A stretch of DNA of 64,000 bases. Origin: Ceratothoa steindachneri (taxonomy: Eukaryota; Arthropoda; Malacostraca; Isopoda; Cymothoidae). The notes under the pieces are model-generated. The model saw only the letters and a list, made by a program, of their open reading frames with translations, had not been told where the DNA came from and did no database searches. Below are positions 55,375 through 64,000 of this stretch, piece by piece. The position numbers were made by a program, and so were the translations under genes. The DNA lies in contig OZ018331.1 of the NCBI GenBank assembly GCA_963969495.1, forward strand, positions 147,914,387-147,978,386, in the 5' to 3' direction. The stretch's first letter is position 1. Each line of letters begins with the position of its first letter.

Positions 55375-55408
55375 GCGCTCTTCAGGGCTGTTAGCCCTCA
55401 CAGAGCGC
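55375..55408 (-). other. 3'-terminal stem-loop of the L2 LINE
   Basis: GCGCTCT pairs with AGAGCGC (7 bp), then a small internal loop, then AGGGCT with AGCCCT (6 bp) around a 3-base loop. It sits immediately before the (ATT)n tail. Stringent LINEs and partner SINEs use such a hairpin for RT recognition; the role here is inferred. Confidence 0.75.
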
Positions 55409-55429
55409 AGGTAGTGTAGCGAGTGTAGA

Positions 55430-57620
55430 GAAAGTTTACAGGGGAGAGAAGGCAATTCTGAAGAGACGAGCCTTGAGGAGACGTTTAAAAGTAGCAAGGG
55501 AAGGAGAGGATCGGACTTCGGCAGGAAGAGCATTCCAGAGTCTAAGAGCACAAACTGAGAAGGAACGGTCACCCATCGAGCAGAGGACAACGAGGAGTGT
55601 TCAGGATGGGAGCGAGGTTAGACCGGAGTGCCTGAGAAGTTTGACGACGGGAGAGGGCAGACGAGAGATAAGGTGGAGCCTCGAGGTTTAGGGCCTTGTA
55701 GGTGATGAAGAGAATTTTATAGTGGGTACGGAAGCGAATAGGTAACCGGTGTAGCTCCTGTAACAGAGGCATCGAAGGAGAGAGCCGGGGGCGGAGAAGG
55801 CAGAGCCGGGCAGCATAGTTTTGAACTAGTTGCAGGGGGCGAAGTGACGAAGAAGGGAGATTCACTAGAAGAGAATTGCAGTAGTCTAAGCGTGAGGTGA
55901 TGAAGGCATGAATAGCAGTCTCAAGGCTTCGTCGATCAAAATGGGATTGAACACGTGAAAAGTTGAGGAGGAAACCGTGGGAAGACTTACAGATACGATG
56001 GATGTGCGGTTTCAACGAGAGTTGCTCGTCGAAAATAACACCAAGATTACTGACGGTAACGGAGAAGGCGACATTGGTTTCCCCAAGGTTAAAGGAGGGC
56101 AAGAGAGCTTTAGATTTCTCCACCATCGAAGCGGTACCAGCAAGGAGAACTTAAGTTTAATCGTGGTTAATTTTGAAAAAGTTGGCAGACTGTCATTAGT
56201 TTATGGAGATGTAGGGTGAAAGGAGCTTGGTGATTGATTGAGAGAAGGACACAGGGCATGAAGAAAGGTTTCTCTGAGTGTCATCAGCATAGAGGTGGAA
56301 TGACAGGCCCAAATCGCAAAGAAGGGAGCCAAGAGGAAGTAAGTAGATGCGAAAGAGGAGGAGACCAAGGACTGAGCCCCGAGACACCCCAAAATGCATG
56401 GGCTCAGGCTTGGAGGAGAGGTTATCGAGCGCGACCGACTAACTGCAGAAGGAGAGGTATGAGCGGAACCAAGCAAGTGCAGTGCCCGATAGACCAAGGA
56501 AAGTTTGAAGACGATCAAGGAGGACAGTGTTGAAAGCTTAGGAGAGGTCTAGGAGGACTAGAATGCACGTACAACCCCTATCGGCATCTCTACGTAAACC
56601 GTCTGAAACACTAAGAAGAGCGGTTTCAGCAGAGTGCTTCGCTTTGAACCACAATTGGTACGTTTCATCGATATTGGAGTTAGAAATATGGTCATTAAGG
56701 CGAGAGAAAACCATTCTCTCTAGGATCTTGGAGAGGAATGGAAGATGTGAGATAGGGCGATAGCTAGATGGTTCAGAGGGGTTAAGGTGTGTTTTTTTAA
56801 GGATAGGTCGAATTGAGGCATGTTTGAAGGAAGAAGGAACCACCCCTGTGGCAAGATAAGTGCTAAAGAGATGAAGAATCCGTGGGAGGATAGCAGGGAG
56901 AATTTGGTGGAGGAGTTTGGGTGGAAAGACGTCCTTAGGGGATCCTTATTTGTTAGAGCGTGAGATCAGGGCAGTTACTTCCTCAGAGGACGCCCGAGTG
57001 AAGACGTTAAACGGCAATGGAGTATGGGCAGGGAAAACAGCATGGGCTTGTTCAGATGACTGGGATAGTACGGCACGAAGGTTAATAACTTTATCAGAGC
57101 AAATTTTGAAAGAGTAGAAGGGTTGATGGGAGGAGAGGTGGGGGAAATGGGGCTAGGCGAGGAAAGACGAGAGAGGAGGCGAAAGACAGTGCGAGGGTCA
57201 TTCTTGCTCCCAGACAAAAGTTTGCGTGAATGAGCCTCACGCGAAGATTTTAATTTGAACGAATAAGTCGAAGTAGCAAGGCGATAGGCAAGTGAGAGGG
57301 AGGTCGTGTCCTGCCCACGGAAGCGTGCTTTACGAAGGGCACGTTCATGGGCACGTGAGGACCTCCTTGAACGAAGGAATTCCATGGTGAGCCAAGGGGC
57401 GCGGTGATGGCGGTTTGAAGGAGTGATAAGGGGGGGCTTGAACGTCAAGGCAGGCGAGTAATGATTGGTGCAGTGAGTTTAAGGTTTGGTCAGGTAAAGC
57501 AGTAGTAGCAATACAAGGTAGGGCAGAAATAACATCGTTAAAGAGAGAAGCAGTATCAATTGATGATATTCGCAGGAAAGGAGTAGGATCTCGGGACGAG
57601 CGAGTAGGTACGTGGTTGGA
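55430..57620 (-). pseudogene. L2 LINE reverse transcriptase, several stops and frameshifts
   Basis: Ordered segments on the minus strand: APWLTMEFLRSRR with the Lys/Arg-rich linker (57448-56975); VPSSFKHASIRPILKK, SSYRPISHLPFLSKILERMV, AETALLSVSDGLRRDADRG and LVLLDLS, then a TAA (56538-56540) inside motif A just before AFNT; SVLGLLLF for motif B; HLYADDTQ (Asp pair intact, 56280-56285); LGVIFDEQLSLKPHI, CKSSHGFLLNF, TSRLDYCNSLLVNLP, LQLVQNYAARL, LHRLPIRFRTHYKI and YKALNLEAPPYL. This is the standard L2 order. The motif B Pro-Gln is Ser-Arg. It is inactive. Confidence 0.9.
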
Positions 57621-57650
57621 AATAGAGAATTTAAAATTGCCAAGAAGAGT

Positions 57651-58896
57651 AATAATAACAATAGAGGAATAATATTAAACACATGTACTGGTTTAAGGAA
57701 ATTCACTTTCATTGTAGTAAAGTCGTGTCGCACATCTTCCATGCTATTTCCAGAATAGAATACAGACGATCTTGTGCCCATAGACTTGCAATCAGCCTCT
57801 CCCCCATACTGTAGGGACTCTTCTCAACCATCTGAGATAGAAAATAAAAACAATATTAGCAGAGAGAGAGATGAGGTTTCAGTCATCTGAAATACAAAAT
57901 TAAAACAATATTTACAGGGGGTAACAAGGCTTTTGGACTTCCCTGTACTCAAAACCCGCCAACGACGAGAGAAGAGAGGGAGACAGCGAACGGCTTCAAA
58001 CTCTTAGTTTGATCTGCCCGAAATATGAGGCAGTTTTCGAACTTAGGTTTGAGAATGGACTTTGGAGGAGACGGGAAACGTTTGATGGCAAAGTTTAAAT
58101 GCCCTTTTCCAGAGATGCTTTGAGACGACTTGAACCCCCAATTCTCTCGTTAGAAGGTACTTTTAAAAATAAGGAATTTGATTCTTTGAAAGTTTGAATT
58201 AAAAGAATCGAAGATTTAGAGAAGTTTGCTTCAGTAAGCCAAAGATACTTGTTTTAATAAACTAGAATATTTGAAAATAAAGACATTAGATTAAAACCCT
58301 CTCGTTACAACAAGCTTGAATAATTGAAAACAAATGTTTTAAGATTTAAGAAAGAAAATTTGGGACAAGCACACAAAGCACTGTGCGCAAAAATAAGTTC
58401 TGTTCACAATTAAGAGTATCTGCTCCTAGGCGCCAACGTTCGTTGGACTGTTAAAAATTTAGCAAAACAAAATAAATGATACAAATAACCGCAGATTATC
58501 TGAGTACTTTGAAATTTATATTTTTGCATTTAATAATATAAATTAAGTTACAAAACTCTAAGTAATTAAATCACTTTTGGAAATAGTCCACCTAATGGAC
58601 GGAGGTGGTCGAAACGACAGATTTTTCATGGGTATATGTGCAAGTTATTGAGCTCGTCCAACTTGCGGCATCTCGCCATCTCTACCTATTAGACCACATC
58701 TACCAAGCTACATTAGATTTCCTGAAAAGGAGTGGTGGATACTTTAAACAGTAATATTCTAAGGAGTAAACATCCAACCAGCTCAAATAAATTGAGATAA
58801 AGTAACTACATAAAAATATGAAAAATACTAATGTAAGGTACCACCGTTCATTTGGCGGAAACAATAGGTTAATAACAGTCGTCTTAATAAGGTATG
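57651..58896. other. Intergenic sequence, no recognised gene
   Basis: AT-rich DNA between the L2 5' truncation point and the SINE. A weakly tRNA-like stretch on the minus strand (about 58640-58705) lacks a credible box B. Confidence 0.4.
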
Positions 58897-59368
58897 GTTC
58901 TTGCTAGCCGAGTGGATGCGGTGTTGGCCCGCTAACGTTGCGGTAGTGGGTTCGATCCCGGCATGAGTGCACACAAACCTCAATGCACGGAGAAATCTGG
59001 GTCCTAATTGGTAGACGCGTTGTGCTGTCCTGTATTAGGGTGGGTAGATCTTACAAATATTATCACACACATAACCAATTACAACACTGCTTTCTTTCCT
59101 TTCCTGTCTTCGCAGCACAAAACAACACATTACTTTTCCTGTTCCAAGGAATCCTGCCGATAGGTATCTATATCCACATACCTCTGACACGGAACAGGTC
59201 CTACTGCCCTGGGGCGACGAAAGTTCTTCCTGAACGCTGTTTGGTGTCCAAACATTATACTTCTTGGCACCTCTCCCAAAAGAGTACAATCCCCCGAGGA
59301 CCAACCACTGGTTGGCCTCAGGATCACCAACGATTGCCATACTAACCTTTATGTCTATCTCATTATCT
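58897..59368 (+). mobile_element. tRNA-derived SINE, copy 2
   Basis: The head (58897-58975) has a clear box A TAGCCGAGTGG and box B GGTTCGATCCC at tRNA-like spacing, so it carries an internal Pol III promoter. The body shares ordered blocks with the copy at 47620 (GACGCGTTGTGC, GGGTAGAT, CATAACCAATTACAAC-like, TGACACGGAAC) and the 3' end CTTTATGTCTATCTCATTATC. At about 470 bp it is long for a SINE. Open frames on both strands are incidental. Confidence 0.8.
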
Positions 59369-59987
59369 GGTCAGAATCCGCCTAGAAAAAGGCAGGTTGA
59401 CAAACTACTAACAATAATATTTGAAATATATTTAATATTATTATGTATTTTTTCAAACTAATCCCTATTTTTAAAGACTAACTAATGTTTTTATGGACAT
59501 AGTAGCCTTTATTTTACCCGCTAAATTAGTAGCGGGGTTATGTACGAATAAAATGAATACACCTCGAAGTGAAGTTATTGTAAGGAAGTCAATCATTTAT
59601 AGCTAAATCAGATTTAGTAAAAGATAAAAATATGTTATCATAAGAAACGCCATATCGCCAAGCTCATTATGCGTATTTGTCTTAGAAATAAAACAGTCAC
59701 AATAATTGATATGCTATGACTTGCATAGAATTATTTATAAATATATCCAGGCTGAATTACTACATGAATTAATTTGGTTATTCATTTATTCTCACTAATC
59801 ATATGTTGCTATTTTAAACTTAAAGGACAAATAATGTATCTATTTCGGCCCAAAATAGGATTTACCCAGTGATGAGAACGCCATAATTATTGAAGAAATA
59901 TTTTGTACTGCTTATTTACACACATCTGATGTGAATAATGGCAATGTTTGTCAGGAGTTAGTGTACAAATAATTATTGTGTAAAAGA

Positions 59988-60032
<45 letters not shown>

Positions 60033-60599
60033 GAATAACTAACAAATTAGCACGTGAGGTTCGCAATGAATGCAATGTCCGGCAGGAAAAATGAAAAGGT
60101 GCTTCCAAGTACTTTTGAACTTTATTCAGTTCATTCTCAAGGATAACTACAAGAGAAAATAATATAATAAGGGTATATATAAGCTAGTAAAAGATAAAGG
60201 ACCGCCTTTAAGACAAGAAATCACCAATGAGGAAGTAGGAGAGGGATGGGTAAATTCACATTAAGATTTAGCTATAACAAAGGTAGCAATGTCAAACCGA
60301 GAGGCAAGAAAGAGTCAAAAACAGAGCCAAAAGGGTTAACACGATTAACGGATAAAGCGATAGTCTAAAGAGGGAGATTAGTAGAGACACGAGAAGTAAA
60401 TTGACACGAAGGGGAGAGGGGCAAGGAGAGAGGAAGAGAAATAAAATAATGTTAATACAAAATCAATGCAATAATTAAATTGACACATCGGGTTCCAAAA
60501 AAATTAAAATTTCCTCCCCCCCAAGAAATAGGAATATAAGTCAAGCTAATTTCTTTAGGAATGATTTTTTTCATAACAACATCAATAGTAAAAAAGGCC
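59369..60599. other. AT-rich intergenic sequence with (AT)n
   Basis: No gene recognised. An (AT)n microsatellite occupies 59990-60027. Confidence 0.5.
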
Positions 60600-62190
60600 A
60601 GCACATCGGGAGGATCTTAAATTTGTCCCTATTTGTCCTGATCTCCATCTTCTCTCGTATGGGTTGATGTTAGAGTTCTCTGCTATAGTGTTGATCGCCT
60701 GATCCCTTGATTTCCTCACCCTACTGGGGACGATCTGCGTTACGTCATTTGCGTACTACAGATACATCGTGTCCCTGTGTATTGGAGTAGGGAGGTCGAT
60801 GGTGAAGACCAGGTAAAACAGAGGGATCAGGCAGCTTCCCTGAGGAACGCCCTCTTTGAGCTCGAATTCTGGTCCTGTGTGTTCTTCGATCATGATACGC
60901 GCCCTTCTGAACATGACGAAGTCACAAAGGATTCTTTCCAGTACTGATTCTAGCTTAATCCTAGGATCTTGTATTGGAGTTCTCTCAGCCAAACCTTGTT
61001 GAAGACCTTCTGCACGTCCCTCACCACGATGTCTACATAGTGACCCTTAGCTCGGAAATGTGCGATCTTTTCTGTTAGGAGCGCCAGGTCCGTTTCTGTT
61101 CCCCTTTTTGGTCGGAACCCCTTTTGTTGTGGGTTATGCGCTCCTAACTCGTAGAGTTTAGATTGTAGCCTGTCGTCTATAATCTTCTCAAAGATCTTGC
61201 CGGGTGTTTCGAGGAGAGAGATTGTGCGATAGTTAGCCACTTGTTCTGGAGGCTTATTTCCTTTTGAGATATAGATGATTTTAGCCATCTTATATCCGTC
61301 TGGGAAGTAGCCTGTATTCAGAGATGCGTTCATGGTGTTCACCATGCTCTGAAATATTTGCCGTGGGGCATTCGCTAAGTTGTTCTTTGTGAGCCCAGAC
61401 CAACGGATGCCCTTTGTTTGAAGGACCTTATGGTGTCCATGGTCTCTTCAATGGTGATGGGGAGCCCGTGGTTAACCATCTCTCTTCCTCTAGATACTTG
61501 CGGGTGTAGGTGAATCCTATGTACCAAAGCTCCGAGGTCTTCGAGTAGCTGGTCTTCGAAGTCCTGGTGTAAATCATCGTTCTCCTCAGGTGATATTGCA
61601 AAGATCCCTTTCCAGTGCCTTCTGAGTTTCCTTTCGAGAGATTCCGGATTCTCTATGATGTTGTCGCCTTCTTTTCTTTTTGTCCTAGGACTAGGAGACA
61701 AGCGCTAGCCTTCTGTGCCCGAAGAGGGTGAAGAAGTTGTTGGTCGGTAGGTATTGTCGCCTGGGCGGCTAGTAGGCTGCCGCCAGAGTTAGGCCTCCAA
61801 CCACGGTCGAGATCTCGACAACCACGAATGATTCGTCTAAGTCTGGTAACGTTTTGAACTTTATGTTTTTCTTGATCGCGATGGCTGCGCCATCCAATCT
61901 TTCTTATGTATGGTTCTTCTGTATTACTGTGTAATTATGTATTTTTATTGTGTCGATGCCATGTTCTGACATGAAGATGATGTCCGTGTCAACCTTACGG
62001 AAGATGTTGCCGTAAGGAATGGACTTTCCTTTCCATCCATCCACATTCAGTGTGAGTATTTTTAAAGTGTTGTTGATGTTCTCCATGTTTTCTTGTTCTT
62101 GAGTGTTTTTGTTCTTTTTGGTGAGTCTTAAGTGTTGTGAATTTTGCCGTTTCTGATCTTTTTGCATGCTGCAGGAATCTTTGTTCAGTT
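60600..62190 (-). pseudogene. I-superfamily (Nimb-like) LINE ORF2, internally deleted
   Basis: Minus strand, 5' to 3': endonuclease start KILTLNVDGWKGKSIPYGNI and DIIFMSEHGI (62060-61940), AAIAIKKNIKF, VGGLTLAAAYLPPRRQYLP, then an abrupt jump to FFTLFGHRR and SSPRTKRKEGDNIIENPES, so most of the endonuclease and its SDH block are deleted. RT follows: PITIEETMDTIRSFKQ, AKIIYISKGNKPPEQVANYR, QQKGFRPKRGTETDLALL, VVRDVQKVFNKVW (motif A), EGVPQGSCLIPLFYLVF (motif B), then a TAG (60756-60758) and YANDVTQIV (60755 downward), where YADD has become YAND. Frameshifts separate these blocks. It is inactive. Confidence 0.82.
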
Positions 62191-62199
62191 TCACATTTC

Positions 62200-63468
62200 C
62201 TTCGTGAATAGCCTGCTCAATATCTGATTCTAATTCTGGTGCTGAGTAGGTCCATTTGATTCTTTTATCCCAGATATACTGATATATCTCCTTAGGGGAG
62301 AGCTTCTCGGGGTATGGGGTCTTCTCATTTGTGGTTATCTTGATGTCGATTTCCTCTCCATTGTACTTGTAAGTACGTTTCGATGTTTTTGATCTACTTC
62401 TTTAGTTTACGGGGCTCGTAGTTCCTCTGTTTTAGACATCTTCAGCATCAGATTCAGAGGACAATGAGCTCGCAAGGTTGCCCTCTGCTTGTTTAATTCT
62501 TCTAGCCACTTTATTCTCCTTCTTCTCACGGCGCCTTTGTGCCTCCAATCTTTGGTCTTTCCTGGTTGATTTATTTTTTCCAGTCGTGGCCTCCGCTGCT
62601 TTTTTAGATCATTTGGATTTTTCCTCTGGAGGAAATAGAGTCGCCGGTGTCTCTGGTGCACCCTTTAGCAGGAATTGCAGCTGCAGTACGTCACGCGATG
62701 GTGGGTCATCCGGGACCCACATCTCTGACATACCGTTCTTTTTTAGCATGAGGTTGAGTGTTTTTGCGAATGATCCCGGGCTTGTAAGATTGTTTACGTG
62801 CGCAAATAAGTTACACGTAAGAATCTTTATTGAGTTTTCGTTTTCCAGCTTTAGCTAGGTCTTCGGCTGTTGCTTCTCGGTAGTTCTGGTTGGGGCTGTT
62901 CTCGCTGCTTTGGCGTAGGAAGTATTAGACTTTGTCGTTTCCTCAGCTTTCTTTATTTTTATTATCATCTTTTTGGGGGACAGGAAATGGCCATCGCCCC
63001 GTGGTTCAGCCCGCAGTGCCAAGCATTCTCGCCATCCATAGCATTTTCCAATGCAATTCGAACAAGTTATGCTTGCTCTTTGACTTCCTTTGTGGGATGA
63101 TGCTCCATTTTGAAACACCGGAAGCATACCTGGATCGGGCTATTACTCTTCAATGCCAAGATCAGCGGGAACGCTGATCTTGGCATTGAAGAGTAATAGC
63201 CCTCTTTCTTTGGCCTTTGGGCCATTTGAGTTTCACTAAACATAACTTTAAATACGTGTTTAGCACCCGTCGTCCTTGTCCTTTTCATCAGCATTTCCAC
63301 ATCTGCCTCTTTCTTGCAGATTGCGACGTAACCGGCTGGGTTGTCGATTAGTCTGGGAATAGCCACGCTTAGCTTTCCGAAGACCGTTTCGAGTACTTTG
63401 CCTCGATCCGGCTTTGGTTGTCCACCTATTGTCCTCAGGGGGACTCTTGTGGCGGGGTGGAACGCCAT
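62200..63468 (-). pseudogene. Nimb-like LINE ORF1 (gag-like, zinc knuckles), broken
   Basis: From 63468 the minus strand reads MAFHPATRVPLRTIGGQPKP, KLSVAIPRLIDNPAGYVAIC, TGAKHVFKVMFSETQMAQ, then CFRCFKMEHH and, after frameshifts, CSNCIGKCYGWREC, a cysteine/histidine pattern of CCHC knuckles. Next come KSNTSYAKAARTAPTRT and a basic tail with KKENKVARRIKQAEGN. ORF1 proteins of this type bind element RNA. A 31-bp perfect inverted duplication (63137-63202) sits between the N-terminal domain and the first knuckle and replaces the expected sequence there. At least two frameshifts follow. Confidence 0.8.
63137..63202. repeat. Perfect 31-bp inverted repeat, 4-base loop
   Basis: Arms 63137-63167 and 63172-63202 are exact reverse complements around GGAA. 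It lies inside LINE ORF1 and is not part of the conserved protein, so it looks like a local fold-back (template-switch) duplication or an assembly artefact. Confidence 0.97.
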
Positions 63469-63474
63469 TTATGT

Positions 63475-64000
63475 GTGGTTGCAGCCCCGCTGGTGGAGGT
63501 GATTAAATTCAAAGAGTACACACATGTATTCAAGATGATCTTCAAGGATACAGCCATGTCCCCAAAGGCAAAAGAACTTGGCCTCCCGCTCTTCCATGTC
63601 AGGGTGTGTCCAGACCAAATAGAGAGGGAAGAGTTTACAGAGGTGCAAACGTGCTTCAAATGCTACAATTATAACCAGCATACAACTAGAACATGTCCGC
63701 AAACCCACAATTAATGCTCGATATGTGATCAATCTGGCCGCATATGGGGCGATGGCTATGTGATGCCCAGTGAAAAAGGAAGCTATCAAAAAGGTGCAAA
63801 AACAAAAGAAAGAGGATAAAGAGGCAAAATCTAACAGGACTTACGCCAAGATTGCAAAAGCAGCAATCAATGAAACGTCAACCCAGAGGACCTACCTTAA
63901 GTTCAAAAGTGAACAATCAACAAAAAATCATGTGCTGCATCTACTATGCGCACATCGCGAACCTTACAAATCCGGCAATCTTCAGCAAAGAGCTGAATCA
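63475..64000 (+). pseudogene. Second Nimb-like ORF1, plus strand, head-to-head, runs off the window
   Basis: The plus strand encodes VEVIKFKEYTHVFKMIFKD, AMSPKAKELGLPLFHVRV, EFTEVQTCFKCYNYNQHTT with RTCP (CX2C..HX4C knuckle), a stop at 63713-63715, CSICDQSG (second knuckle), then in another frame KEAIKKVQKQKKEDKEAK and NRTYAKIAKAAINETSTQRT. These blocks parallel those of the minus-strand ORF1 (KHVFKVMF, CFRCF, SYAKAARTAPTRT), so the two are diverged relatives meeting at about 63470. The N-terminus is truncated at the junction, and the 3' part lies beyond the window. Confidence 0.78.

Larger units (their letters stand above)
55345..57640 (-). mobile_element. L2-clade LINE, 5' truncated
   Basis: On the minus strand the element begins without its endonuclease domain near 57640, runs through the RT and ends at 55345 in a short (TTA)n tail (55348-55363 on the plus strand is (AAT)n). 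The body is L2-like throughout. The terminal stem-loop next to the tail is typical of LINEs with stringent 3' recognition. Confidence 0.88.

Noticed and set aside
58640..58705. tRNA-like segment on the minus strand
   Set aside because: A box A-like word is present but no convincing box B or cloverleaf stems.
58983..59345. Open frames of 120 and 101 codons on both strands
   Set aside because: They lie within the tRNA-derived SINE, which is non-coding.

Overview
This window is eukaryotic, intergenic and rich in repeats. I recognise no host gene, ribosomal RNA or free-standing tRNA gene. The mix of elements suggests an invertebrate, most likely a malacostracan (decapod-like) crustacean: CR1, L2, RTE-like and I-superfamily/Nimb-like LINEs, a Penelope-like element with a GIY-YIG domain, several mariner lineages, a hAT MITE, tRNA-derived SINEs, long (AT)n tracts and kilobases of pyrimidine-rich satellite. 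The taxonomic call is inference from repeat content.

Layout. 1-3.4 kb: AT-rich unique DNA holding a fold-back element (215-829). 3.47-14.59 kb: a satellite with a 32-bp unit (core CCACTACATATATCTC), interrupted by two CR1 LINE insertions in the same orientation, a 0.4-kb 3' fragment (6150-6552) and a 3.5-kb copy (9528-13017). The larger copy carries the only intact long reading frame here, a 928-codon endonuclease/reverse transcriptase. It is preceded by the tail of ORF1, whose overlap with ORF2 contains a correctly phased -1 frameshift heptamer. 15.3-20.7 kb: pyrimidine-rich minisatellites and microsatellites, one polypurine block and a 200-N gap.

20.7-36.2 kb: a hAT MITE, a repeat with a (GAT)n tail, an (AT)n-centred palindrome, three mariner-type relics of different lineages, a 28-bp x 9 tandem array, and a broken copy of an uncharacterised high-copy gene family (31.6-32.8 kb). 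36-43 kb: long (AT)n runs, two nested tandem arrays near 40 kb and a decayed Penelope-like element on the minus strand. 43-55 kb: a possible Helitron terminus, two LINE RT relics, a SINE, motif-rich repeats and a second minisatellite that also has a 32-bp unit. 55.3-64 kb: an L2-clade LINE (minus), a second SINE copy, and a Nimb-like LINE (minus) whose ORF1 lies head-to-head with a related ORF1 on the plus strand running off the window.

All coding sequence seen belongs to mobile elements, and everything except the CR1 ORF2 is visibly broken by stops, frameshifts, lost catalytic residues or internal deletions. Many other long open stretches are by-products of low-complexity repeats: the 32-bp satellite consensus has no stop trinucleotide on its plus strand, so any frame through it stays open.
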